This document shows, piece by piece, positions 10,683 through 21,075 of a stretch of 64,000 bases of DNA (the first letter of the stretch is position 1; each line of letters starts with the position of its first letter). This DNA is from Deroplatys truncata. Taxonomy: Eukaryota > Arthropoda > Insecta > Mantodea > Mantidae. Under the pieces are notes generated by a model. That model saw only the letters and a program-made list of their open reading frames with translations. It searched no databases and was not told the origin of the DNA. Location: assembly GCA_030765065.1 (NCBI GenBank), contig CM060988.1:200444565-200508564 (forward strand). Direction: 5' to 3'. The position numbers and the translations under genes were made by a program.

Positions 10683-11547
10683 AAACCTGACGTGTTACAT
10701 TCACATGACTTTCTCTATCCTCAATCGTTTATTAGTGGGTATACAAATTATTCTTATAAAAGTTTATTTTTCTATCTACTTCATTTTAATCAATGTAAAC
10801 ATTTGTAGAAATAGCTACATTACACATTTTATTATAGATACAAAGAGAACAGCGATAGTCAAATATTTAAGAACTAGACGCTATATGCTGGTCTTAAAAT
10901 TGCATACTGTTTCCATGACACTGCAAGAAACAACTGAATGTTGACAGGACTTTAAAAGAATGGCTAAGTATTGAACAATTTGAATGATTAATAACAGATA
11001 TCTCAAAAATGGCTGATGGCACAAAAAAGTTATTTGAAATAAATTGTGTGTTTTAAAGAGATCTACACTTTCTGTATAGTATGTTTTCATCTTTCACTTA
11101 ACATTTATGAGTTATACAAGATTATAAAAAATTCCTGCCAAATGAAGAGGACTTCATAGGCTATTCCCAGAAAATGCAAGTTATAAATTTTATTTGTCAT
11201 GCAAATATCTTTCATATATGGTATTTTAATCAAAATCATTACAGCCATTCTTTAGAAAATCAAAAATTTTAAAAAATGTTCCAAGTAAAGGGTAATTTAG
11301 GGTGGGAAGATTTTATTGAAAATCTGCATATCACATCTTTGGAGGATACTGAACCTAAATACCAAGTTTAGTATTTATCCAACCTTTTATTTTTAAGTTA
11401 TGTTGTCCATAGATACACAGACATTTTTTAAAAATGCTTTATGGTTTCGGGGCACCTCAAAACATGATTTTCCAGTGAAATCTCCATATCAAATTTTTTA
11501 GTGGAATGCAATACCTTCTGTACCTACTGGATACATGGTAGAGAAGG
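10683..11547 (+). repeat. Repeat family A (MITE-like), near full length
   Basis: Starts ACGTGTTACATTCACATGAC then TTTCTCTA, runs through ATAGATACAAAGAGAACAGC and CTGTTTCCATGACACTGCAA, and ends CATGGTAGAGAAGGT. The ACTTTCTCTAC-type start and GTAGAGAAAGT-type end form a short terminal inverted repeat. No coding capacity. It begins about 45 bp upstream of the acceptor of exon h. Confidence 0.75.
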
Positions 11548-11998
11548 TACAAAGATAAATCATAGGAAAATTCAAATCAAGAACAATGAGTATCTCAGAA
11601 ATGGTTAATGCCATAAAAAAATTTGAAATAATTTTTTTTTAAACATATTATATGCAATATGTTTTTGTCTATCTGTGACGGTTTACCCATTACAGAAAAT
11701 AATATAAAAGTTATTCAAAATGAAAAGGACTTACACTATTTGCAGAAAAGCTCAAGTTGTGCATTTTATAAGTAATGCAAATATCTTAAGGAGGTGGTAT
11801 TTTGGGGTGAGAGTATTTTCTTGAAAATTTTTGTGCCATATCCTTGGGAGATGAACTTCTTTTTTGAGTTATGGCTCTCTTTTTTTTTTGATTCAGGATG
11901 CATCATATAACATTTATTTGCGGTGAAATCTTGATATTAAATTTTTGTGGGAATACAAAGCTTTGTCTATCTACTATAGGTATCTGGCAGAGAAAGCA
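11548..11998 (+). repeat. Repeat family A, 5'-truncated
   Basis: A second copy directly after the first, starting mid-element (AATGAGTATCTCAGAAATGG) and ending GGTATCTGGCAGAGAAAG. Confidence 0.65.
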
Positions 11999-12006
11999 AA
12001 AATATA

Positions 12007-12777
12007 GGATGTTTCAAAACTTCTGCAACAAACTCTGAGGAACGGCAGATCTCGCAGAGGGGAACATTTTTTGTCAAGAAACCACCATCCTCCAATGCAT
12101 CATTACAGAGTTATTCATCCCTGTTTGAGAGGCACAGCCAGTACACGTTGACAATCTGTTTGTTTACAACTGCTGAATCAAGTGACATCACCTCTTTTTT
12201 GTCCCTTACGCTCGGTTAGGTTTGGTAGGCTGAGATGCACACACCAGTTTCAGTTGTACGCATATCCCTCCAGAATGTACAGGGACTGGGGCTCCACACC
12301 TCATGTTCAGTTTGCTCAATGGTTTCTGCAATGAAGCGTTGCAGATGCTACATTTCCCGTGCACGTCTTGTTTACCGATGAGGCCTGCTTCACACGAGAT
12401 GGATACTTCAACAGCAAGAACAGCCACATCCAGGATGTTGAGAACCCTCATGAATGTTTGTTAGACACCACCAACATAAGTATTCTGTAAACATCTGGGC
12501 TGGAATCGTTGGTGATCATCCGTTGGGACCTTTCATTTTGCCACCCCGTTTGAGGTAAATTGGGCTGTGTGTCTAGATCGACCAAACCTAACCAGAAGTA
12601 AGGGACAATGTCACTTGATTCAGCAGTTGTAAACACAGTCAAAATGTAAAAACCTCTCCTACCGAATACACTTCACACAGAGTGAATAACTCCATAATGA
12701 TGCGTCAGAGAATGGTGATTGCTCGACAAAAGATGTTCCCCTCTGCAAGATGTGTCATTGCAGAGGTCCTGTATAGT
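12007..12777. mobile_element. Deletion derivative of a DUF4817/DDE transposon, long inverted repeats
   Basis: The ends form imperfect inverted repeats about 190 bp long, including GCAGAGGGGAACATTTTTTG at the left and CAAAAGATGTTCCCCTCTGC at the right, and an inner pair around ACAACTGCTGAATCAAGTGA. Between them a plus-strand remnant reads FTDEACFTRDGYFN and, after a frame change, SVNIWAGIVGDHPLGPFILP, the region around the first catalytic Asp of an insect DUF4817-type transposase. TA lies at both outer edges. Confidence 0.75.
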
Positions 12778-13115
12778 AATTTCCTTGGTTAGCCCCAAAC
12801 AAATACTAGATAGCTTATCTTCCCTAATATAACTTTTGGGTGTATTATGAATACACAGTGAATTTTAATTACACCAAAAAACTGCAGGGAGTGCTTCCTG
12901 ACCAGAAGTGGAAGACAAAAGGTCATATCAACATGTGTCCGGAAATGCATCATTGCCACAGTAGATGGCACTAACGTACATCATTCTCTCAGACCACTTG
13001 CAATGTGCTTCTTGTGTGTTGTGGATTGTGTGATTGGAGCAGAGTGCTGTGGAAACAGAATGGTGGTCTGGTATTCATTCCAGGAACAGCCCAAGATGGT
13101 GTTCGTATACAACCA

Positions 13116-13840
13116 AGCTATGAAAAATAAAAATAGCTGGTAGACAGGGGTAAAAAAAATTATGGACAAGATAGGAATGAGAGATATTTGGAGAACAGGA
13201 GAAAGAAATAGAAAGACAAGAGATTTGGGGAAGCTTAGAGAATAAAAAATCACTAGGGTTCTATAGACTAGTAAAAAGGAATTGGGGAAGAGAAGGGTAT
13301 GTGGGTTATTGTAACAGAGCTGAAAAACAAGCATTTACACAGATGAGAACAGGATCAATGTACCTGAGAGGGCTAAGAGGCAGAAAAAATGGAATTTGTG
13401 AACTATGCGGAGGTAGTGAAAGCACAGAGCATTATATGAAGAATGCAAAGAATTAGCAGAATGGAGACAAAAGTATGGGAAGAAAAATGGGAAAAAATGG
13501 ATGGAAAAATAGTAGCAATTAAAATGTTAACAAGAAAAGAAGAAAAGAAAAATAAGAATATGAAGCAGTTCTTAAAGAAAGTAAAGGAGAAATGGATTAG
13601 AAAAGTAAGAGAGATAAGAAAGGTAGAAGGGCAAACGGAGGAGGGAGAGGGTGGATCATAGGTGATTAAGGGTAGCAAGGGCTGCTCAGCTGAGCCATAA
13701 GGCCAGGGTGCCAGGCAAAATGAGCAGTACAGGTAGAACATAGCTGGCAAGAAAATCTGTACATAGGTTAAGTTAGTTTACAAGTGGAATATTATAAAAA
13801 GGATTGTGTAAAAACATGTACAAATAAGGTTTATTCATTC
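13116..13840 (+). mobile_element. 5'-truncated non-LTR retrotransposon (LINE)
   Basis: Flanked by an exact 9-bp direct repeat ATACAACCA (13107-13115 and 13841-13849). In shifting frames it encodes a Lys/Glu-rich tail and the zinc-finger-like NGICELCGGSESTEHYM, typical of the region after the reverse transcriptase in insect LINEs. It ends AAGGTTTATTCATTC. It sits inside the transposase gene of the 12853-17190 element. Confidence 0.75.
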
Positions 13841-13849
13841 ATACAACCA

Positions 13850-14455
13850 TGCAGATGGAAACAGTCGAAGTACTACAGATGTACAGAGCCAAGTACCTCA
13901 CAGACAGCACCAACCACGCGTTCTGTGTTAGCATGGTTCCTTTCAGACAGATGAACATGCAGGGCAGCCGTGGAATGTGCATACATCAGATCTGGAGGAA
14001 CATGTTCTACAGCATATTGATACAAGCTCCCGGCAACATGGGTAAGCCAAAGGACGGTTATGTGTATCCTGCTATTATCCCTATCATCTGCAACGTGTGC
14101 AGGAATTATCATTTCCCCCAAGGAAAAGATTTTGTTGCTGGTTTTTGCACCAGGCCACCACCAATATGGATTTTTGTCATCAGTCCTTTCACCGATAAAG
14201 CAACCTTTACCAGAGATGGCATTATCAACCTACATCGTCATCTGTGGACTACAAAAAATCCTCGGGCATCTCAACAGCAGCAATTCAGCATCAATGGACA
14301 GGGATTCTTGGCAACCACCTACTTGAACCAGTTATTCTTCTACAATACCTCAGCAGACAAAGGTATCTGCAAGACACTTTGCCTCTTTTGCCTGAGAATA
14401 TACCTTTGGCAATAGGACAGGTAATGTGGCTGATGCACCCGACTTCCTCATTACT
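13850..14455 (+). pseudogene. Transposase, middle part
   Basis: Frames in this interval carry VQRVQELSFPPRKRFCC-like text, then FTDKATFTRDGIINLHRHLW, then QQQQFSINGQGFLATTYLNQ, with a shifted frame giving GILGNHLLEPVILLQYLSRQ. This matches the catalytic core of the DUF4817-linked insect transposase, including the Asp of FTDKA. Small frameshifts break it, and a PLE cuts it at 14456 within the MWLMH...APAHF catalytic block. Confidence 0.75.
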
Positions 14456-14887
14456 AACTAATAATTAAAATGAAGTGTTTAAAACAGTGGAGGATGTTAA
14501 AACACTGGTCAGCAGATTAAAAACACTTGTTGCTCCACTTGCTTAAAATTGTATTTGAACATGTTTCGAAGAGATGTACTCTTCATCCTCAACGAGCCTG
14601 CCGACTGATGTACATGTCAGGTAACTTCTTCCACTTCCTTGTTGCTCAGTGTGCCTCTCATTCTATTGGTCAGTCGTAAGATGTCGTCCATCACTGGTGT
14701 TTCAAAATTAGTGGCTTGATTTATGTTTTTAATGATGTGTGTGTTTTCCCATACCGTTAATTCACTACGGTTCTTGGCTGGTTTTAAAAGTTTGATTTCA
14801 GACTAATATTATGATTATGTGACCAAAAATGATGGCCTACGGCTGATTTATCTGTCTGTTTATATTTTATATTTCTGAAACGTTCTT

Positions 14888-15091
14888 TTAATCTGGTTTC
14901 CAAATTTCTCTTTGTCTTCCCAATATATATTTATGGCAATCTTCACAATTGATGCAGTAAATTCCTGATAATTTATTACTCGGAGAAGTATTTTTTAAAG
15001 GATGGTTGAGCAATTTTCTCACACTATATTTATTTTGTGGAGCCAGTTTTATGTTATAATCTTTGAAAATCTTGCTGAATTTGTTGAACAC
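14888..15091 (-). pseudogene. PLE GIY-YIG endonuclease fragment
   Basis: Encodes NIKLAPQNKYSVRKLLNHPL, then SGIYCINCEDCHKY, then ILGRQREIWKPD. GIY is present, but the YIG half reads ILG and the frame ends soon after, before the catalytic Glu region, so the nuclease is broken. Confidence 0.8.
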
Positions 15092-15140
15092 TTTTGGGTG
15101 ATATGTGAATTTGCAGAATCTTCCTGTGTGTCTCCTGTAT

Positions 15141-15731
15141 TTAATGTGCTAACGTCCTTAATAATCTTTCGTGTTCTATGATTTTTGTAACAAAACTGGC
15201 CTTAAAACCATTCAAATCTGTGACATATTTAATGTGCTCCAGTTCTTTGTTATATTCCTTTACAGTTAATGGGATGTTAATCAATCTATATATCAGGCTG
15301 TGAAAAATGGCAAGTTGATGTGCTTTTGGGTTGAAATTGTTGTTTTTAATATAATTAGCCACGTGTGTTGGTTTCCTGTAAATTCCATCTTCTAATCTGT
15401 CCATATTTCTCATAATTTTTAAATTGAGGAAAGGTAGCCATCCATCTTGCCCTATTTCGATCGTAAATTTCATAGATTTGTCCTGCAGACTTAATAGTTT
15501 TAAGGCATCCTGGGCTAGTTTTTTAGGAACAATAGTGAAGATGTCATCAACATATCTAAACCATGTTTTAAATATGTATGGGAATGCTTTAGTAATATGC
15601 ATTTCTAATTTGCTCATGTATAAATCAGCCAACAGTCGCGATATGGGCTTGCCCATAGCCAAACCTGAAGTTTGTTGGTAAAACTTGTTGTTGAACATGA
15701 AACTATTTTGTGTGATGCATAAATCTATCAA
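15141..15731 (-). pseudogene. PLE reverse transcriptase, catalytic part
   Basis: A 196-residue open frame holding palm motifs of a Penelope-type reverse transcriptase: TSGLAMGKPISRLLADLYM, then WFRYVDDIFTIV with the YVDD catalytic box, then LPFLNLKIMRN and KPTHVANYI. The upstream part continues at 16450-16630 (NNILVSFDISSLF) after the LINE insertion. The frame shown is intact, but the protein is cut by the LINE and by the damaged endonuclease. Confidence 0.9.
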
Positions 15732-15834
15732 TTGTATATATTCTTTAATTTGTGCTGGTGAAAAACCGCGTTCCGAAAGCCAAAGATTTATAAGTTTTGG
15801 TATCTTTTCTGTAGGGATACTAGTAAATAGAGAG

Positions 15835-16440
15835 TTTGGGAAAAAAATTCCTTGAAATCATATATATTAATAAAAATTACATGGACTAGAGAACAGTATG
15901 TGGATAACTCAAATAAGGAACAAAGAGAAAGTATAGCCTGGGTACAACCAGGTGTATGGAGACTAATACGAATAAGAAATGGGTTCCCACAGAACCAGTG
16001 TCCAATATGTGGGGAAAGAGAAGATTTAGAACATATCGTTTTTGATTGTAAAGGTACACAGCATTGGAGAAAGGAAGCTACAAATGGGAAATGGTTCAAA
16101 CTGGACAGGAAAGTAGCTTTAAGCAAGATTTTTAACAAGGATAGTAAAAAGGTAGGAGAGTACTTGTCCAAAGTAAAAAAGAAATGGTTATGGACAATAA
16201 AAAGAGATGTAAATTAATTTCATCATGTGATGTTAAGTTATGTAATTATATTATAATGTTAGTATTATAAGATTATTATTTTGGTATCATTACTATTATT
16301 ATTATTATTATTATCATTTTTTTATGTTATAATTAAACAGTTTAATATGGATAGAATATGGCAAGATAACAGCTTGGGCTGATGTATAGCCATATTCTAA
16401 GGAAGATTGCTATCACAAATAAATAAATAAATAAATAAAT
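15835..16440 (+). mobile_element. 5'-truncated LINE inserted in the PLE
   Basis: Flanked by a 10-bp direct repeat AAATAGAGAG (15825-15834 and 16441-16450). The plus-strand frame 15852-16217 encodes AWVQPGVWRLIRIRNGFPQN, then CPICGEREDLEHIVFDCKG, a CCHC-type zinc finger at the C terminus of a LINE protein. The element ends in an AAAT-type tandem tail. Related to the LINE at 32640-33460. Confidence 0.88.
16417..16440 (+). repeat. AAAT microsatellite tail of the LINE
   Basis: Six tandem AAAT units directly before the right target duplication, as expected for a LINE with a simple-repeat 3' tail. Confidence 0.9.
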
Positions 16441-16751
16441 AAATAGAGAGCTGATGTCAAATGATACTAAAATATTGTTTGCCTGAATGGTCACATTTGT
16501 TAATTTATTAACAAGATCAAAGGAGTTGTTGATGCTTAAAGATTCAAATCTTTCTATGGAACTTAAGTTTTCAACTAACCATTTAGCCAGGTGGTATGTT
16601 GGTGCGTCTATATTGCTTATAATTGGTCTCATGCTATTATCGTTTTTTTATGGATTTTAGGTAAACAGAATAGAATAGAATTTTAAGTAAATGGAGCAAC
16701 ACGTGTTTTTAATCTGCTGACCAGTGTTTTAACATCTTATTCCTTATTACT

Positions 16752-17025
16752 GTTCACCAAAACATCAACAACATTTTCCCCTAGCGTTGGATAGGATTTG
16801 GAGGCCCTATTGCATGGCCTGCTCAATCAATGGAATTAAACCCCCTGGATTTTTGCTTCTGGGGGCATATGAAAAGTGTTGTGTATGCTGAGGCAGTTCC
16901 TGATCTACAGACCCTTCAGCAGCACTACCATGTGATACTATTTGGATACAGGCCGGAAAATTCAAAAGAGTGAGGCAATCCATAATACAACATATGAACA
17001 GCATTTCATGGAGGCTACTATGAAC
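16752..17025 (+). pseudogene. Transposase, C-terminal part
   Basis: Resumes the gene cut at 14455: VHQNINNIFP, then RWIGFGGPIAWPARSMELNP, then LDFCFWGHMKSVVYAEAVPD and a helical C-terminal end with IRIQAGKFERVRQSIIQHMN in a shifted frame. The NPLDFxFWGHxK block carries the third catalytic acid of this family. A stop and frame changes show decay. Confidence 0.75.
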
Positions 17026-17192
17026 ATCTGTTGTGACATGGATATGATTCAGACCACGGAGTGTGTGCCAGGACGATTTGCTGTCATTGTACTGCCATTT
17101 CTGGAAATATATATTGATATGTATTTTTCTCCTCCATTTTCAGTCAGGAAGCACTCCTTGCACTTTGTCGGTGTAATTAGAATCCACCTGTA

Positions 17193-17760
17193 TAAATGTC
17201 TTGATGTATTTTTCTAGTAAAACACTGATTCATATGCATAAAACACACAACAAAACATTATTAGTATTTACTGACTTTGAAACAAATTTTGCTGAACTTC
17301 AAAGAAATAACATAATCATGCAAAAACATGCAAATATTTAACTTCTTTCCTTCCTTATTTGCACAAATTATAATCACATTTTTTCATCAAAGACATATTA
17401 CAGGATAAAAAAATTAAAATACTTACACAGCAGCCTTGATTTAAGTTTATTAAACAAGAACTTGAAAAAGATTAGTCAGTTACTGTACACACAATATTCA
17501 CCCTCATAAGCCAGAACACATAATACAGTGAGAGCCTCCATACATTGATATTTATCTCAATACACTTCGTGTTTTAGAAAGGTTTTCTTTTTTGGAAAAT
17601 TTGTACATTATTTCAATGACTATTTACTTCATGGGCCAGACAATTCACAGCCCAATCTATTTGAATCAATTACAGTAGACTATCATTGAAACCTTGTCAA
17701 AACAAGATTGTCGCACCTCATTTGTAAGCTAAAGAAACAAAGAAATCTTTTTTTAAAATA
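17193..17760. other. Intronic sequence, nothing recognised
   Basis: AT-rich spacer between the nested transposon and the next PLE. Confidence 0.45.
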
Positions 17761-17764
17761 AAGA

Positions 17765-18708
17765 GAGTTGAGGGTTGTTACACTACATCACTATAATAAT
17801 CTCACTTGAACGCGTTTCGGGAGACAGTTTGTTCCCATCGTCAGCATGTCCTCAACTGATTTTGCCGGTCATTGTCTGGGGGATGTGTGTGGTTAGTGGT
17901 GTTAGTGGTGTTTTGAAGACCAAAAATGATGTGCTACTGCTGATTTATCTGGCTGCTTTTGGTAAATGCATCTCATATGCTCTTTAAGTCTTATTTCAAG
18001 ATTTCAACAATAGATAAGAAGATAAAAAGGTTTGAAAGACAGAAATACATCCAACAAATGACTACGTTACTCAGACAACATAAACCACAAGCATATAGAA
18101 AATTCACTTATCACCCTTGGACACATCATAAATTTCAAAGGATTTTCAAGAAATACATCATCACCCTGTCTCCACAGAATAACCACAATATACAGAAACT
18201 ACTATGCAACAGAACAAAAGATCTTATCCCCAACGATAAATCAGCTGGTATATATCAAATTGATTGTAATGAATGTAACCTGATATACATAGGAAGAACC
18301 AAAAGAAATCTTGGAATAAGACTTAAAGAGCATATGAGATGCATTTACCAAAAGCAGCCAGATAAATCAGCAGTAGCACATCATTTCTGGTCTTCAAACC
18401 ATGATATCACTCTGAACATAAAACTCTTAAAACCGATCAACAGCAGCAATGAATTGGACATCTGGGAAAAAATACATATTGTCAAACACAGGAATCACCT
18501 AATGAATTTCGAACTGCCGCCACCCAGCAGCCTTTGGAGGTTCATCAGCCCAGCACCAGAGAACACCACTAGCCATACACATCCCCCAGATGAACCTGAA
18601 ACATCAGTTGAGAACATGTTGACGATGGGAACAAGCCGTCTCCCGAAACCCGTTCAAGTAAGAATATTTTAGTGATGTAGTGTAACAACCCTCAACTCTC
18701 TTTATCTT
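17765..18708 (+). mobile_element. Penelope-like element with an inverted copy of its own 3' end
   Basis: The body from about 17990 runs in plus orientation to 18708. The first about 225 bp (17765-17990) is an inverted copy of the 3' end: GAGTTGAGGGTTGTTACACT at the left mirrors AGTGTAACAACCCTCAACTC at the right. This is the partial inverted duplication known from PLEs. It is a different subfamily from the 40.7-kb copies. Confidence 0.85.
18001..18672 (+). pseudogene. PLE C-terminal region with intact GIY-YIG domain
   Basis: An open frame (17959-18672) encodes FTYHPWTHHKFQRIFKKYII, then LSPQNNHNIQKLLCNR, then SAGIYQIDCNECNLIYIGRT, then KRNLGIRLKEHMR and LDIWEKIHIVKHRNHLMNFE. GIY, YIG, and the Arg of RLKEH are all present. 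The reverse transcriptase is absent, so the element is 5' truncated and not autonomous. The first residues, up to about 18000, come from the inverted flank. Confidence 0.88.
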
Positions 18709-18711
18709 AAA

Positions 18712-19168
18712 TTATGACACATCACTGTTACTAGCTTCTAAATCTTCAAAATTAGTCAACTTTATAGCCTATTTCCAGAAAATTCATGATACGCATTTTA
18801 TTTACCATGTAAATCATTTTAATATACGTATTTCAATCAAAATCATTTGAGCCATTTTTCAAGGAAAAAAAGTTTTAAAAAATGTTACATGTAAATTTTA
18901 GTTGGGGTGGGGGATTTTATTGAAATTCCTATGGTAGCATCTTCGGAGGATATTAAACTTAAAAACCAAGTTTGCTATTTATCCGACTTTTTGCTTTCAA
19001 GTTATGCTGTTTACAGACACACATACATAAACACACTTGGACCTTATTCTAAAAATGCTTTTTTTGAAATCAGAGGAACTCAAAACATGTATTCTCAATG
19101 AAATCTTAGCATCCAATTTTTGGATTGAATGCAATATCTTCTCTACCCACTATGTACATGGTAGAGAA
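18712..19168 (+). repeat. Repeat family A, 5'-truncated
   Basis: Contains the family block TTTCCAGAAAATTCATGATA, the TTGGGGTGGGGGATTTTATT block and the 3' end ATGTACATGGTAGAGAAAGT. A satellite-bearing element fragment follows directly. Confidence 0.7.
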
Positions 19169-19184
19169 AGTATTAAAGGGAAAC

Positions 19185-19925
19185 TTATATCCCGCAGCCA
19201 TAGAATATGAATAAGATAAACAATTTATGTGAAGGAAATGACTTTACAATTCACTTCAACCATTACTGAATGCTCACACCCTGGTTACTAGTAGTACTAG
19301 TGATGATATACATTTTGTTGCAGCCCAGTGACGGGGGACCATGATCATGATGATGGATAGACACACAGATAAGCTCTGGTCTATCATAACACTGTATACC
19401 ATTTACTAGAGGTCACTAGTGGTGCTATACATTTTGTTGCAGCCCAGTAAAGGGGGACCATGATCATGATGATGGATAGACACACAGATAAGCTCTGGTC
19501 TATCATAGCACTGTATACCATTTACTAGAGGTCACTAGTGGTGCTATACATTTTGTTGCAGCCCAGTAAAGGGGGACCATGATCATGATGAAGGATAGAC
19601 ATACAGATAAGCTCTGGTCTATCATAGCACTGTATACTATTTACTAGAGGTCACTAGTGGTGCTATACATTTTGTTGTAGCCCAGTGAAGGGGGACCATG
19701 ATCATGATGGATAGACACACAGATAAGCTCTGGTCTATCATAGCACTGTATACCATTTACTAGAGGTCACTAGTGGTGCTATACATTTTGTTGCAGCCCA
19801 GTGAAGGGGGACCATGATCATCATGAAGGATAGACACACAGATAAGCTCTGGTCTATCATAAGACTGTATACCATTTACTAGAGGTCACTAGTGGTGCTA
19901 TACATTTTGTTGCAGCTCAGTGAAG
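19185..19925 (+). repeat. Satellite-bearing element fragment with about five 119-bp monomers
   Basis: The left part (ATGAATAAGATAAACAATTT, ACTTTACAATTCACTT) is shared with 3350-3420, 20720-20790 and 44790-44850. Monomers with GTCACTAGTGGTGCTATACA begin at 19411, 19530, 19649, 19765 and 19884 (spacing 119, 119, 116, 119), after a diverged first unit at about 19293. The array breaks off at 19925 in a partial unit. Confidence 0.88.
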
Positions 19926-20361
19926 TTGTGAGCAGACCCAGTTGTATTTTGTTTTGCTTTCTCTTCTGTTTTTCAACTGAAAAATCATGAACATCCATGT
20001 ATACTGCTTGAAATATCTGTGGCCCTTGTTTTATTTTTATATGCATTTTTGTGAAATGACAACAATGGTTTTCTTCTCCATGACACAGTTTACGAAAAGT
20101 CAAAGCCATCTTTGCAGATATGTTCTATTATGACTGTAGCATAGTATTTCAGTACATAGGCTTAACCTTTTTGATTTTTTAGTTATTTAGGATTTCAATC
20201 AGAGGCTGCCTATGTCTGTCTGGAAAAACAATCCTATATACTCACATAAATTATGTTTCTCAATAATATTACAACAGATGAGACCTGAATTAAATTCATT
20301 TTTGGCCACTGGTGCAGTGAAACAGAATCAATGTATGGAAGCTTTCAGAGTGACTTTTCCA
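19926..20361. other. Intronic sequence, nothing recognised
   Basis: Spacer between the short array and the complete satellite-bearing element. Confidence 0.4.
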
Positions 20362-21044
20362 ACTATTGCATACTTGCCAACTTCCTGAAATTCAAACCTG
20401 TAAAATTTCTCCTCGTCCAGAAAAGCCTAATAATTTTGCAATGACATGAAATTTAAAATGCGTAAAATGTTCTTTGCAGTAAATGTACAAAAATTTTATG
20501 TAAAATAAATGGGAATCCTGTTTTATAGAAATCTTTGAAGAACTGATAGTACCGTTTTTTGCTGTCACACTTGCAGAAATTCTTCCTGGTACCACAATAA
20601 ACATGTATTAAAGCAAAGAACACCACTTCCTAGGGTATACACAGATTTCTAGTCCATGTTTTACACTTCATAACATCAATAAACAAAAACTGTCACAAGA
20701 AATGACATTCATAGAACACAAATAAGATAAACAATTTATGTGAAGGAGTTGACTTTACAATTTACTTAATAAGCATTACTGAATGCTCAGCCTGGTTACT
20801 AGAGGTCACCGGTGGTGCAAATCCATACGCTATACTATGATTGTGATAAAGGAGAGACACACAGTTAAACTGTGGTATAGCACTGTATACCATTCAGTCT
20901 GTAATCTTAAGTTAAATATAATGCAATAGAATTTAATAGTTTATGATATCTAGGAGAAAATCTGTAACAGTTTGAATCTGCCCACAAAGCCATCTGCTCC
21001 CTTACATTTTACAGGCAAACCATAAAAGTTGGCAAGTATAATAA
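20362..21044 (+). mobile_element. Satellite-bearing inverted-repeat element, complete, one monomer
   Basis: The left end ATACTTGCCAACTTCCTGAA and the right end AAAAGTTGGCAAGTAT form a terminal inverted repeat of 14 bp. Between them: a left arm shared with 44455-44880, one diverged monomer (about 20795-20900: TTACTAGAGGTCACCGGTGG ... GCACTGTATACCATTCA), and a right arm shared with 3840-4034. No coding capacity. It gives the unexpanded architecture of the family. It ends 32 bp from the donor of MED12 exon g. Confidence 0.8.
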
Positions 21045-21075
21045 TATTGTAGTAATGAATATATAACAATAATAC

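Larger units (their letters stand above)
14456..16739 (-). mobile_element. Penelope-like element with RT and GIY-YIG, inserted in a transposase gene
   Basis: Bounded by TTCCTCATTACT (14444-14455) and TTCCTTATTACT (16740-16751), a 12-bp target duplication with one mismatch. Near the two edges lie inverted copies of about 50 bp (TAAAACACTGGTCAGCAGAT at the left, ATCTGCTGACCAGTGTTTTA at the right). The minus strand encodes reverse transcriptase and then a GIY-YIG domain. A LINE interrupts it at 15835-16440. Confidence 0.88.
12853..17190 (+). mobile_element. DUF4817/DDE-type DNA transposon split by nested retroelements
   Basis: The outer ends are inverted repeats of more than 60 bp (left GGGAGTGCTTCCTGAC, right GTCAGGAAGCACTCC) with TA on both sides. 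Removing the LINE at 13116-13840 and the PLE at 14456-16739, each with its target duplication, leaves about 1.3 kb with one decayed plus-strand transposase gene. The pieces read YNHADGNSRSTTDV-like, then FTDKATFTRDGIINLH, then MELNPLDFCFWGHMKSVV. It is related to, but not the same as, the elements at 12007 and 24193. Confidence 0.8.

Noticed and set aside
10446-10944. Plus-strand frames of 120 and 159 residues
   Set aside because: They are antisense shadows of the Gln/Pro codons of MED12 exon h running on into a family A repeat.
17959-18672. GIY-YIG open frame as a host nuclease gene
   Set aside because: It lies within PLE ends, is one of several related copies and lacks an upstream reverse transcriptase; it belongs to a mobile element.
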